Positions 8,167-16,670 of a stretch of 64,000 nucleotides of DNA are shown here, piece by piece; position 1 is the stretch's first letter, and every line of letters starts with the position of its first letter. The DNA is taken from the NCBI GenBank assembly GCA_942493335.1, contig OW818693.1, positions 1,984,001 to 2,048,000 on the forward strand, in the 5' to 3' direction. The notes under the pieces were generated by a model that was not told the origin of the DNA, searched no databases, and saw only the letters and a program-made list of their open reading frames with translations. The position numbers and the translations under genes are program-made. The DNA comes from JAEWSN01 sp942493335. Lineage in GTDB: Bacteria > Bacillota > Clostridia > DSM-8532.

Positions 8167-8805
8167 TCAATTCTTCCCGATGATGTCTGCTATATGCCCC
8201 ACGGAAACATCGCTTTCCTGAAGGGTGGTCTTCATGGCACGTTGAGCGGCGATCAGTTCATCCACAACGGCAGCGGCTTCTGCGTATTGCCCCGACACAC
8301 GGAGCGTTGCCAGCCTGTCCCGTATTTCACGGATGACCTTGCCTTGAACGGCGATCTTTTCCTGCTGCGCCTTCAATTGTTTGGAAACATCCTTCAGCAC
8401 CGCGAGCTGATCTCCCGTCAGGTCAGCCTTGTTCTTCACAACCCTTCGAAGAACGAGTCTGGCCGTCTCCGTCCCATCCTGCGCCTTCTTTTTCAAAGCG
8501 CCCAGTTCCAACGCAAGACGATTGCTATCGGCCAATCGTTGCCGAAGGAGCAGACGGTCCTTTTTCGCCCTGCCGGTTGAGACAACCGGACGCAGCGCCT
8601 TGACCGTCCCGGAGGACCGAACGGTTTCCCGCAAAGAGGATTCTGCCGTGCTTCTGCTGCCAGCACCGCTTCGGACGGTTTCAGCCTGTACGGAAAGCAT
8701 CGTCCCCATGCTCGTCAAAACAAGAACAAGAACGAAAACGAATAAGTTGTGAGCAGGCTTGCTCCTTCCACTCTCTTTCCGGATGAAAGACTCTTTTTTT
8801 CTCAT
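8167..8805 (-). CDS. Secreted coiled-coil protein, unknown function
   Basis: The product has 212 residues. The N-terminus MRKKESFIRKESGR is followed by a hydrophobic segment (FVFVLVLVLTSMGTMLSVQAE) that fits a signal peptide cleaved after AQA-like VQA. The mature protein is highly charged and predicted helical: heptad-like LLLRQRLADSNRLALELGALKKKAQ and QLAVLKDVSKQLKAQQEKIAVQ suggest coiled coil from about 95 to 175. It has no Cys and no recognised domain. It lies 15 bases after the lipoprotein gene at 8821-9549 on the same strand, with GGGAGGCGAAGC before the ATG, so the two are probably one transcript. Its position downstream of a two-component system suggests a cell-envelope role, which is only inference. 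Confidence 0.7.
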   Translation of the reverse strand: MRKKESFIRKESGRSKPAHNLFVFVLVLVLTSMGTMLSVQAETVRSGAGSRSTAESSLRETVRSSGTVKALRPVVSTGRAKKDRLLLRQRLADSNRLALELGALKKKAQDGTETARLVLRRVVKNKADLTGDQLAVLKDVSKQLKAQQEKIAVQGKVIREIRDRLATLRVSGQYAEAAAVVDELIAAQRAMKTTLQESDVSVGHIADIIGKN

Positions 8806-8820
8806 GAGCTTCGCCTCCCT

Positions 8821-9549
8821 TCAATCCGAAAGTTCAACTTCAGGATCGGCCGATACCTTGTCAATCGTTCCGAAAAGATCCTTCAATTGCATGTCCAGGT
8901 CATTCAGCAGCGCTTCCTTTTCTTTGCTGGAAAGGATGTTGTCAGACCGAACGATGATTTCCGCAGCGCCGGATGATATGCCGCCCGTACCCGGATCATT
9001 GCCCATACCCGGTTCGCTTCCCGGACCAGGATCATTTCCCGATCCAGGATCACTGCCCGTACCCGGATTGCCGCCAGAACCTGAATCAGTGTTTGATGCC
9101 GTGACTTGCGGAGATGCAACCGGCGGTGCCGTTTCGGGAGCATCCGTAGCGGCGGACTGAATCGGGGACGGAACTGATTCCGAGATGGCGGCCCCGCTTG
9201 CTTCCTGCCCTTCCGGCACGGGATTGGTTTCGATTCCGGAGCCCGTGCTGCTTGATTCCCCGGGTCCAAGCGGAGAGATGTGGGGCGGATTCGTGGGATG
9301 TTCCGCAGGAACGGACGATCCACCCGGTTGTCCGGAGAATCCGCAGGATGAAAACAGCAAGACAAGTGCAGGAATCATCACAATGAAGAGCACGGAAGCA
9401 AACGCGGAAACATAAGCCGGAATCTTTATCAGGATCCGTATCGGCATCCTTTCCGGGCATCCTCTTCGATCAAAGGGTACAAGTACCTTCCGTTTCATCT
9501 GCAACGCATCAACCCCGTCCTGTCTTTCATGCATTCTGTACCCTTTCAT
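8821..9549 (-). CDS. Membrane-anchored low-complexity protein with Gly-Asp-Pro repeats
   Basis: The frame gives 242 residues from the ATG at 9549. None of the in-frame ATGs (9549, 9534, 9498, 9447) has a clear ribosome site, so the start is uncertain. A hydrophobic segment (about 45-68) ends in LLFSSC, an imperfect lipobox. A Ser/Pro/Gly-rich spacer follows, with five six-residue repeats of the type GNDPGT (residues 159-188). The C-terminal 45 residues (SDNILSSKEKEALLNDLDMQLKDL) look like a helical tail. It is probably a surface lipoprotein. It shares a transcript with the coiled-coil protein at 8167-8805. Confidence 0.65.
   Translation of the reverse strand: MKGYRMHERQDGVDALQMKRKVLVPFDRRGCPERMPIRILIKIPAYVSAFASVLFIVMIPALVLLFSSCGFSGQPGGSSVPAEHPTNPPHISPLGPGESSSTGSGIETNPVPEGQEASGAAISESVPSPIQSAATDAPETAPPVASPQVTASNTDSGSGGNPGTGSDPGSGNDPGPGSEPGMGNDPGTGGISSGAAEIIVRSDNILSSKEKEALLNDLDMQLKDLFGTIDKVSADPEVELSD
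8986..9075 (-). repeat. 18-bp in-frame tandem repeat, five copies
   Basis: Five degenerate 18-bp units encode GGNPGT, GSDPGS, GNDPGP, GSEPGM and GNDPGT inside the low-complexity protein at 8821-9549. Confidence 0.85.
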
Positions 9550-9654
9550 CCTATAGCATCCACGTAAACGATCATTACGTCTGAATGTAAACGATTTGTA
9601 AACGGCAGCAATCCTCGATAACGCTATCCGTCTTGAAAAATCATATTTCTAGCT

Positions 9655-11064
9655 CTAGTTTTCCGGAAGCCGGACGATAATGGCAGTTCCGCCTTCCGGA
9701 CGACGTTCCGCCGCAATGGTTCCCCGATGGAGCTCCACAATGGTCCTGGCAATGTTGAGCCCCAGACCGCTCCCGCCATACGCTGGATTTCCGGACTTGT
9801 CCACGCGATGGAACTTGTCGAAGACAAATGGCAACTCGTCCTCCGGAATGCCGATGCCCGAATCCTCGACCCGCAGGATGATCTGCGAATTTTCTTGCCT
9901 GATCGAAAGGAAAACCGACCCGCCATCCGGTGTGAACTTGACCGCATTTCCAAGGAGGTTGACCAGAACCTGCCGCATCCGGTCAGGATCAATATAGCCG
10001 AAGACCGGCTCCCCCACTTCCGCCGTCATCTTCAACCGTCGTTCTCCGAGCAGGCCTTTGAGTGATGCCACAGTCTCCGCCGCCATCACCCTCAGGTCCG
10101 TCCTTTCCTTCAACAGGCGAATCGTGCCGGATTGCAGCTTCGCCAGATCCAGTATCTCCGCAGTCAGCTTGTTCAACCGCATCACCTCATCCATCATCAG
10201 CAGAAGATGCTCCCGGACCGCATCCTGACGGATCACGCCATCCAGCATTCCCTGCAGGAATCCACGGATCGAGGTCAACGGGGTCCGAAGTTCGTGGGAC
10301 ACGTTCGCAATGAACCCGCGCCGGACTTCCTCCGTTTGCGCAAGCTGCTCCTGCATGTGGTTGAATGCCATGGCAAGCCGCCCGATTTCGTCCCGGCCCG
10401 GAACGGGGATAGGTTCCGTCCGTTCTCCGGATGCGAGAAGAACAGCCGCGCGCTGCATGTCCCGAATGGGCCGGAGAATTCGCCGTGTCAGCTGCAGCAG
10501 CAGGATGGTGCCGAGAAGCAAGGCGCCAAGCGCGATGCCGAACACAACGAAATTCATCTGCCATACATCCCGCGTCACCCGGTCAAGTGGCGCATACAAT
10601 AGGATACCGCCCAGCACATCGGTCCCCTTCGTCATGGGGAAACCGGCCAGAACCACATCCGTATCCAGTTTTGCCGAATAGGCCCGGGTATGGAAGACCT
10701 GCCTGCCTTCCAGCAGGGCGGCCATGTCCGAGACCAGCGCGGCATCGGCCTGGGATTCGTCCGCAAGCTGATCGGCCATCGCGGATAGATTTCCAGAATT
10801 GTACCGGATGGCATAGATGCGTGCATCCGCGATATACCCGATCATATCGATGTTTTCAGAAAGCCGTTCCTTGTCGATCCCACCGTCCAGAAACTCACCC
10901 ATCGCCCTGTTGGCCATGGTTCCGGCACTTGTGAGTGCCAGACGCTTTTCCTCGTACATGCGGCCGGTGTAAAGAACGGAGAGGATCAGGGAGATGACGA
11001 CCACCACGGACGCCAGCACACCCGCATACATCAGGAACAGTTTCCGGAACAGGCTCTTTCCCAT
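9655..11064 (-). CDS. Sensor histidine kinase (HAMP, HisKA, HATPase)
   Basis: The product has 469 residues with GGAGGG before the ATG. TM1 is at about 10-33, followed by an extracytoplasmic sensor region of about 135 residues, TM2 at about 171-192, HAMP at about 193-245 and the phosphoacceptor His257 in FIANVSHELRTPLTS. The ATPase domain has an N box (VNLLGNAVKFTPDGG), a G1 box (VEDSGIGIPEDE), an F box (FDKFHRVD) and a G2 box (GGSGLGLNIAR). It autophosphorylates on His and passes phosphate to the response regulator encoded 25 bases upstream on the same strand. The signal is unknown. The two secreted proteins at 8167-9549 follow on the same strand and could be targets. Confidence 0.93.
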   Translation of the reverse strand: MGKSLFRKLFLMYAGVLASVVVVISLILSVLYTGRMYEEKRLALTSAGTMANRAMGEFLDGGIDKERLSENIDMIGYIADARIYAIRYNSGNLSAMADQLADESQADAALVSDMAALLEGRQVFHTRAYSAKLDTDVVLAGFPMTKGTDVLGGILLYAPLDRVTRDVWQMNFVVFGIALGALLLGTILLLQLTRRILRPIRDMQRAAVLLASGERTEPIPVPGRDEIGRLAMAFNHMQEQLAQTEEVRRGFIANVSHELRTPLTSIRGFLQGMLDGVIRQDAVREHLLLMMDEVMRLNKLTAEILDLAKLQSGTIRLLKERTDLRVMAAETVASLKGLLGERRLKMTAEVGEPVFGYIDPDRMRQVLVNLLGNAVKFTPDGGSVFLSIRQENSQIILRVEDSGIGIPEDELPFVFDKFHRVDKSGNPAYGGSGLGLNIARTIVELHRGTIAAERRPEGGTAIIVRLPEN

Positions 11065-11089
11065 CGGACATCCCTCCAGATCGAAATCG

Positions 11090-11800
11090 TCACCGTGTTT
11101 CGAACTTGTAGCCGACGCCCCAGACCGTTTTCAGACTCCAGATCGAATCGGAGGGTTCCAGCATCTGACGGAGCCGTTTCACATGAACGTCCACCGTACG
11201 GGTGTCCACCATGTAGTCATACTCCCAGACCTTTTCCAGCAGCTGATCCCGGGAAAAGACAATGTTTCGGTTCTGCATCAGAAAATAGAGCAGCTGGATC
11301 TCTTTCGGCTTCAGAACCACCTTGATGCCATCCTTCAGGACCTCGTACCTGTTCAGGTCCACCCGAAGATTGCCGCATTCCGCAACGCCTCGTTCCCGTT
11401 CGACAGGTTTCGCTTCCAAGGAACTCCCCACATCCGGATCCCTTTTCATCATGCGCACCTGGATGCGGGCCAGCACTTCCTGCGGCTCAAACGGCTTGAC
11501 CACGTAATCGTCTGCGCCCAGGCCGAATCCCTTCACCTTGTCCTCGACCATGTCGCGGGAAGTGAGCAGAATCACCGGTGTCGAGGAGTCGGCGCGGATG
11601 AGCCGCAACACTTCCCAGCCATTGATGACGGGCATCATGACATCCAGCAGCACCAGATCCGGTTTCTGCGCATGAAACTGCGTCAGCGCCTCGCTTCCAT
11701 CGACCGCAATGGCCGTTTCGTATCCTGCGTCGTTCAAGTACAATTTCAGAAGGCGTACGATGTTTTCATCGTCATCAACAATCAGAATACGTCCAGTCAT
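11090..11800 (-). CDS. OmpR/PhoB-family response regulator
   Basis: The start at 11800 has GGAGGA six bases upstream and gives the standard N-terminus MTGRILIVDDDENIVR (236 residues). The receiver domain has the acidic pair D9/D10, phosphoacceptor D53 in VLLDVMMP, T80 and K102. The C-terminal winged-helix (about 135-236) ends with the recognition-helix pattern TRTVDVHVKRLRQML and the wing VWGVGYKFE. It pairs with the histidine kinase 25 bases downstream. Target promoters are unknown. Confidence 0.94.
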   Translation of the reverse strand: MTGRILIVDDDENIVRLLKLYLNDAGYETAIAVDGSEALTQFHAQKPDLVLLDVMMPVINGWEVLRLIRADSSTPVILLTSRDMVEDKVKGFGLGADDYVVKPFEPQEVLARIQVRMMKRDPDVGSSLEAKPVERERGVAECGNLRVDLNRYEVLKDGIKVVLKPKEIQLLYFLMQNRNIVFSRDQLLEKVWEYDYMVDTRTVDVHVKRLRQMLEPSDSIWSLKTVWGVGYKFETR

Positions 11801-11913
11801 GCTTTCCTCCGGAAGAAACTCCCCGTGTCGCGTTGCACAAAGGGCCTTGTCGCCCTCTGTGCATTCGCACATCTCCGTTCATTATAATTCTTCCCGCGGC
11901 TTTCTGCATAAGA

Positions 11914-11960
11914 GAAGAAAGCGCCTCCATGGATTCCCATCCATGGAAAACGCTTTCTTC
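11914..11960 (-). terminator. Nested hairpin after the MarR gene, probable terminator
   Basis: A 10-bp outer stem (GAAGAAAGCG at 11914-11923 with 11951-11960) encloses a second inverted pair TCCATGGA (11926-11933 with 11940-11947). It lies 54 bases past the MarR stop, in front of the response-regulator gene. The T content after the stem is modest, so termination is likely but not certain. Confidence 0.6.
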
Positions 11961-12013
11961 TTGTCCTTCCGGTTCATTTCAATCCACTTCTGTTCATTTC
12001 AGTGTGGGATGGA

Positions 12014-12877
12014 TCATTTGGGTTCATTCCGATGATGACCGCGGCCATGTCCGCTCCCGTGTCCACCCCCATGGTGTCCGCGTCCCTCACCGCATGGAGG
12101 GGGAACATGATCCATGTCCTGTGATCCGCGCGGTCTGTCGAACGGCGGATGGTCTTCCATGCCATGCCGTCCATACGGACCGTCGAACGGCGTATGGCCT
12201 TCCATGCCATGCGGCCCGAAACGCGGATCGAACGGCGGCCGCCCATGCCCTCTGCCACCTCTGCCCATGCAAGGCCTTTCGAAGGGGAATCCCGGCATGG
12301 CACGTTCCTGGCTTTCATCCTCCGCTTCCGGACGTTCATCCCCGAATTGCTTCTCCAGCAATACAATGATGCGTGCGAGGTATCCACTCAACGCAAGCTG
12401 TTCTTCTGCTTCCAGACAATCGAAAACATTGCCGGAGTCCGCCTGTCTTTCCGCTGTATTTGCCCCTTCGGCCGTCAGCTTGATATTCACCACCCGCCGG
12501 TCGGATTCCGACGGGGTACGTGTGATGAAGCCGGCGCGTTCGAGCTTTGCCAGCAGTTCCCCCAAGGACTGCTGACGCATGTCCAGAAGGAAGGAAAGGT
12601 CCTTCTGACTGATTTCAGGCTGCATTTTCAGCAGTTTGAGCACGCGGCCCTGCCCCCGATGCGGGTCCCCCATGGGGCCGTGCATCCTGTGGTTGTGCTG
12701 GTGGGAGCGGTGAAGCAACCACTCGACGCGTGCGAACTGGCTGAAGAGATCCCCCGTGTCAGGATTTGTTCCATTTTCCCCTTTGTCCGTTCCATCCTGA
12801 TGGACTGGCTGCGAATCCGCAAGGTCTTCCGTTCCCGTGTTTTGCGTGTCATCTATGCCCATTTCATTTTCATTCAT
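12014..12877 (-). CDS. MarR-family regulator with His/Gly-rich repeat tail
   Basis: The start at 12877 follows GGGAGGATC and gives 287 residues. Residues about 65-185 are the winged-helix: QKDLSFLLDMRQQSLGELLAKLERAGFI is the recognition helix region and TPSESDRRVVNIKLTAEG the wing with the typical DRR. The N-terminal 60 residues are acidic and disordered, with HRSHQHNHRMHG at about 54-65. The last 90 residues are unusual: three 15-residue repeats beginning PFD (215-259), then HHGGGHGSGHGRGHHRN. Such His clusters bind Ni, Zn or Cu in other proteins. The gene has a strong promoter flanked by palindromes, suggesting autorepression, and a zinc-ribbon protein is encoded divergently. Confidence 0.85.
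   Translation of the reverse strand: MNENEMGIDDTQNTGTEDLADSQPVHQDGTDKGENGTNPDTGDLFSQFARVEWLLHRSHQHNHRMHGPMGDPHRGQGRVLKLLKMQPEISQKDLSFLLDMRQQSLGELLAKLERAGFITRTPSESDRRVVNIKLTAEGANTAERQADSGNVFDCLEAEEQLALSGYLARIIVLLEKQFGDERPEAEDESQERAMPGFPFERPCMGRGGRGHGRPPFDPRFGPHGMEGHTPFDGPYGRHGMEDHPPFDRPRGSQDMDHVPPPCGEGRGHHGGGHGSGHGRGHHRNEPK
12101..12235 (-). repeat. 45-bp in-frame tandem repeat, three copies
   Basis: Three 45-bp units encode PFDPRFGPHGMEGHT, PFDGPYGRHGMEDHP and PFDRPRGSQDMDHVP in the C-terminal tail of the MarR protein. Confidence 0.88.
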
Positions 12878-12909
12878 ATTTTGATCCTCCCGGATGCGAT
12901 ATTTTTGCA

Positions 12910-12977
12910 AAGGTACCTTATGATATGGATTATACAGGTGCCTTTCCATTCTGTCCAGCTTTATTTGAAGGTACCTT
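12910..12977 (-). promoter_or_regulatory. Promoter of the MarR gene with palindromic operators
   Basis: On the minus strand TGGACA (12952-12957) and TATAAT (12929-12934) are 17 bases apart. The exact palindrome AAGGTACCTT occurs at 12910-12919, just after the -10, and again at 12968-12977, just before the -35. An imperfect copy AGGTGCCTTT at 12936-12945 lies in the spacer. The arrangement fits autorepression by the MarR protein. Confidence 0.8.
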
Positions 12978-13132
12978 GCGAATTCCCGCCCGCTTGCTCG
13001 TCATACCCTCGCTGGCATCCGGCAAAGGATGTCTCCGAAACCAGTCAGGAGAATCGAAGACCTCCTTTCACTGAAAGGCAAAGAGTGATATTATCGGACC
13101 GAACCGGTCAAGTGAAAGGAGATTGCTGCAAG

Positions 13133-13777
13133 ATGAGCGGAAAAATCCAATTCACCAGCCATTACAACGATCTGTCCACAGACAAGGGATTCCAGTTCGA
13201 ATTCCTGTGCGACCGCTGCGGTGTCGGTCATCGGACCCGATTCACCCCAACCGTCACCGGCTCGGTTTCGACCCTGATGGATACGGCCAGCAGCCTGTTC
13301 GGCGGGGTGTTCAACCGCGTGGCGGATGTCAGCAACCGTGCCAATTCCGCCGCATGGGAGAAGGCCCATGACGACCATTTTGAGAAAGCCATCCAGGAAT
13401 TGGCCGAAGCGTTCGTCCAGTGCCCGCGTTGCCAAAGCTGGGTCTGCCAGCAGCGTTGCTGGAACGCTGCGAAAGGCCTGTGCAAGAACTGCGCGCCCGA
13501 ACTCGGCGTCGAGATGGCCGCGGCGCAAGCCAGCCATTCCGTGCAGGAAGTCTGGGCCCATGCGCAGATGGCGGAAGAGGACAAGCACCTGGACGCTTCC
13601 GCCTGGAAGGATGTCATCCGGGCCAGCTGCCCCAAGTGCGGCGCGTCACAGGAAAAGAATGCGAAGTTCTGCCCCGAATGCGGGGAAAAGATGGCACAGG
13701 CGCGGTTTTGCGCCGAATGCGGCGCCAAGCAAAGCGAAACCGCAAAATTCTGCAATGCCTGCGGGCATCAGATGTAG
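13133..13777 (+). CDS. Zinc-ribbon protein with four CxxC pairs, unknown function
   Basis: The start at 13133 follows GAAAGGAGATT and gives 214 residues. An N-terminal CDRCG pair, a Gly/Val linker (TVTGSVSTLMDTASSLFGGVFN) and a second Cys set (CPRCQSWVCQQRCW, then CKNCAPE) form one zinc-binding unit. The C-terminus holds two double-zinc-ribbon repeats, CPKCGASQEKNAKFCPECGEK and CAECGAKQSETAKFCNACGHQ. Double zinc ribbons usually mediate protein or nucleic-acid contacts. The middle part (about 105-160) is helical. It is transcribed away from the MarR gene, whose operators lie in the shared 255-base gap, so control by that regulator is possible. Confidence 0.8.
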   Translation: MSGKIQFTSHYNDLSTDKGFQFEFLCDRCGVGHRTRFTPTVTGSVSTLMDTASSLFGGVFNRVADVSNRANSAAWEKAHDDHFEKAIQELAEAFVQCPRCQSWVCQQRCWNAAKGLCKNCAPELGVEMAAAQASHSVQEVWAHAQMAEEDKHLDASAWKDVIRASCPKCGASQEKNAKFCPECGEKMAQARFCAECGAKQSETAKFCNACGHQM

Positions 13778-13822
13778 TCTCTCCCGATATTTCCTTAACC
13801 GACATTCCGTCTTCAAAACAAC

Positions 13823-13863
13823 GGAAGGCTGTCAGCCGATGCATGCGGGGCTGACAGCCTTCC
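13823..13863. terminator. Bidirectional terminator between zinc-ribbon and amidase genes
   Basis: A perfect 15-bp stem (GGAAGGCTGTCAGCC, 13823-13837 with 13849-13863) with an 11-base loop lies between convergent genes. On the minus strand it is followed by GTTGTTTTG, a fair T-run; the plus side is poorer. Confidence 0.8.
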
Positions 13864-13908
13864 TGCCTTAACGAACAAATAGGCGAGGAGCACGCCATTC
13901 TTCCTCCA

Positions 13909-15390
13909 TCACGGATGTCCAACCGGATCAGAAAAAGCAGCGAGCATTTTTGCCGTATTCAGCAAGGACGGATCGGACCAGCGTTTTCCGACAATCTGAA
14001 TGCCAATCGGAAGGCCGTTTTCTGTTTTCCCGATCGGGATGACCACGACCGGGTGCCCGGTCACGCTGAACAATAGGGTGAAGGCGGTGTTGGCATCCCC
14101 ATACTCCATCGGAACGCCATCCACATCAATGCCATGTGCATATCTCGGAATGCCCCCCATCCCCTTCTCCGGCAGCAGATGCGGATAGGCCGGCGTGGAG
14201 GAAACAGGGCAGATCAGCAGGTCGTGATGCTGAAAGACCTCATCCACCTTGCGGATCAACGCGTATCGATCAGCTTCATTCGCAAGATATCGTTTCAGGT
14301 TGTCGTGGAACCCAGAATTTTTCCCGATGATTCTGGCAGCCAGCAATACCGGTTTCGCCATTCTGGTTCCAATCACCGGATAGAGCAGCCCGGCGAAGAT
14401 ACGCTTTGCCGCACGAAATCCGAGGATTCCGGAATCGAGCCGTTCGGTTCGGTGGCCTTGCGCCGCCAGTCTTTCCAGATAGGTTCCGAGGAGTTTCGCC
14501 GTTTCACGCGAAATTTTGACGCCTTCCGCATCCTCCACCCATGCAATTCTCAATGCGGAGTCATCCGCTGTCGTCTCCGTCGACGTTTTTTCCACCGGAG
14601 CCGCACCAGATTGCATTTGGCTGTTTTCCCACGCGATGGGCAGTGCGCAGGCATCTTCCCCATCAGGACCGGTCAGCAGCGGAAACACCCGGATCAGGTC
14701 CCCGACACTCCGTGCCAGTAGACCGATGCGAAGCAGTTGGCTGAGCGATCCCCCTGTCGGCGATTCCGGAATCACGCCGGTGCGCGGAACCGCGAAAGTG
14801 CTTGGAACAAAGCCGCACACCCCGCAGAAATGGGCGGGAATGCGGATGGAGCCCAGCAGGTCGTTCCCGACTTCCAGGCAGGACATGCCGGACGCGACCG
14901 CAGCGGCGCCCCCACCTGTACTGCCACCGGTTGTCCGTTCCAGATTCCATGGATTGTTGGCACGCCCGAAGATCGGGCTGTTCGTCTGAAAATCCATCGC
15001 CCTGTCCGGCAGATTGGTCTTCCCGACGAGGATGGCGCCAGCCTCACGCAACCGTGCGACAACCACTGCATCCTTCTGCGCGATGTTGTCCCTGAAGGGC
15101 AAATGACTTGCAGTCGTACGGACACCGGTCACTTCCAGGTTGTCCTTGACGGTAATGGGAACTCCATGAAGAGGTCCCCGTAACCGCCCATCCCCCTGCA
15201 TGGCATCCAGTGCATCCGCCTGTGAGCGGACATCCTCCTCATCCAGTGTCACGATGGCGTTCACGGACGGATTGACAGCAGCAATCCTGTCCAGAATGCC
15301 CTGCGCCGTTTCCCGTGCCGATCGTTTCCCGGTGCGGATGTCTTCCGCCACCTGTTCGAGTGTTGCATACGGAACCCCGGAATCGAGCAT
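13909..15390 (-). CDS. Amidase-signature family hydrolase
   Basis: The start at 15390 has GAAGGGGG nine bases upstream (493 residues); earlier in-frame ATGs at 15411 and 15480 lack one. The amidase-signature triad is visible: Lys in VPITVKDNL, cis-Ser in TTGGSTGGGAAAV and the nucleophile Ser in NDLLGSIRIPAHF. The last motif is normally GSDxGGSIR; here Asp is Asn and one Gly is Leu, which may alter activity. Family members hydrolyse amides such as aryl amides, or act in Glu-tRNA transamidation with GatB/C; no gatB or gatC lies nearby, so this is a stand-alone amidase. It stands alone in the minus orientation. Confidence 0.88.
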   Translation of the reverse strand: MLDSGVPYATLEQVAEDIRTGKRSARETAQGILDRIAAVNPSVNAIVTLDEEDVRSQADALDAMQGDGRLRGPLHGVPITVKDNLEVTGVRTTASHLPFRDNIAQKDAVVVARLREAGAILVGKTNLPDRAMDFQTNSPIFGRANNPWNLERTTGGSTGGGAAAVASGMSCLEVGNDLLGSIRIPAHFCGVCGFVPSTFAVPRTGVIPESPTGGSLSQLLRIGLLARSVGDLIRVFPLLTGPDGEDACALPIAWENSQMQSGAAPVEKTSTETTADDSALRIAWVEDAEGVKISRETAKLLGTYLERLAAQGHRTERLDSGILGFRAAKRIFAGLLYPVIGTRMAKPVLLAARIIGKNSGFHDNLKRYLANEADRYALIRKVDEVFQHHDLLICPVSSTPAYPHLLPEKGMGGIPRYAHGIDVDGVPMEYGDANTAFTLLFSVTGHPVVVIPIGKTENGLPIGIQIVGKRWSDPSLLNTAKMLAAFSDPVGHP

Positions 15391-15611
15391 GACGTGGTTC
15401 CCCCTTCCCATAACCGCACTACCGGACCCGTTCTGTGTGTCCGGACGACAGGAACAACCCGCCGTAGCCTGCAAGCTCATTATCCTGCAGACCTCCGCGG
15501 GTGACTTTCCATATCTTGCGGAATTGGTTTGATCCCGCTCCGCCCCTTGTCCAGCACAGGCATCCAGACCTGAAGTGCATTCGGGACAATGGCAGGATTT
15601 CCAACCTCTTG

Positions 15612-16562
15612 CTATGCTTTGTGGCTACTAGAATCCATGGGAAGAATCGGGATGCAGAAATCCATGGAGATATTCTCTGTTCCGGCTTCTGAATGAAAAA
15701 CCTCCAGAAAGGGCTTGTCATCCGGAACATAACCATGATCAGGCAACCATCTCCCATACATGGCCAGTACCTGGCTGAAGAAGGTCTGTTCAAAGGATGG
15801 CCCAAGCCGGGGAAAAGGACGAACGGCATATACGCCGGCGGATGGCAACAACCTTACACCGACTTCTCCCTCCGCATCCGCCCGCGAAGGCACCGTGATG
15901 CAGGCATCATATCGGCAATGCTGCATGGGTGTAACTTCCGGATTGTCGAGTGTCACACCCAGCAGGCGGGTCGACGCATCCACATATCCGTGTGCGCATC
16001 CCCACCGGAACAATTGCCCGAATGCCCTTCCAATGGCAGGATTGCTGCGATCGACCGACAATCCCATGCATCGGATGTAGGCGATCCTGCAGTCCTCCAG
16101 CGTCCGGATTTCCACTTGCCCCGGATCTTGCCATGAGACTGCAGGCATGACGGGCATCTGCAGCGCATGCGAAGGAGATCCGGAATCCCTGGCCTTGTTC
16201 CGTTTCTGCCGTAAATACCGGCTCGCACTCATCCCAAACTCCGCGCTGAAGGAGCGGGCGAAATCAGCCGGATTCGAGAAGCCGCAATCAAGCGCAATGG
16301 CTGTAATCGTCAAATCGGACCGATATAGCAACTTTTGCGCGGCAGAAGCCAATCGCAGACGTTTCACATGCGTCTGGATCGTCTCCCCGACAAGCGAATG
16401 GAAAATCCGGTGGAAGTGATAGGGCGAAAACCCTGCAACCCCGGACAATACAGCCAGGGAAAGATCACCGTCCAGGTGATTCCCGATATGTTCGAGCACT
16501 TTGTTGATGCGTTCCCGATACTCTTTTCTGCATCTGGAATCCTGCGCTGCACCGTCGTCCAT
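15612..16562 (-). CDS. AraC-family regulator with GyrI-like effector domain
   Basis: The product has 316 residues. Residues about 13-115 are the double helix-turn-helix (LSLAVLSGVAGFSPYHFHRIF and ITAIALDCGFSNPADFARSFSAEFG). Residues about 145-310 match the GyrI-like small-molecule-binding domain (VEIRTLEDCRIAYIRCMG, and the acidic tail LEVFHSEAG). Such proteins (Rob/SoxS-with-SOBP type) regulate drug or stress genes on binding a hydrophobic ligand. The ribosome site is weak. It stands alone between the amidase and the nucleoid protein genes. Confidence 0.88.
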   Translation of the reverse strand: MDDGAAQDSRCRKEYRERINKVLEHIGNHLDGDLSLAVLSGVAGFSPYHFHRIFHSLVGETIQTHVKRLRLASAAQKLLYRSDLTITAIALDCGFSNPADFARSFSAEFGMSASRYLRQKRNKARDSGSPSHALQMPVMPAVSWQDPGQVEIRTLEDCRIAYIRCMGLSVDRSNPAIGRAFGQLFRWGCAHGYVDASTRLLGVTLDNPEVTPMQHCRYDACITVPSRADAEGEVGVRLLPSAGVYAVRPFPRLGPSFEQTFFSQVLAMYGRWLPDHGYVPDDKPFLEVFHSEAGTENISMDFCIPILPMDSSSHKA

Positions 16563-16670
16563 GAAAACACCGCCCGTCCAGAAAGGAGACAGTCCGATTA
16601 TTTGTTTCCCGCCTGTTCATGAAAAAGCGCCCGTCCAGTCAGTACCGTCCGCACCGCCCATTGCATCCGC

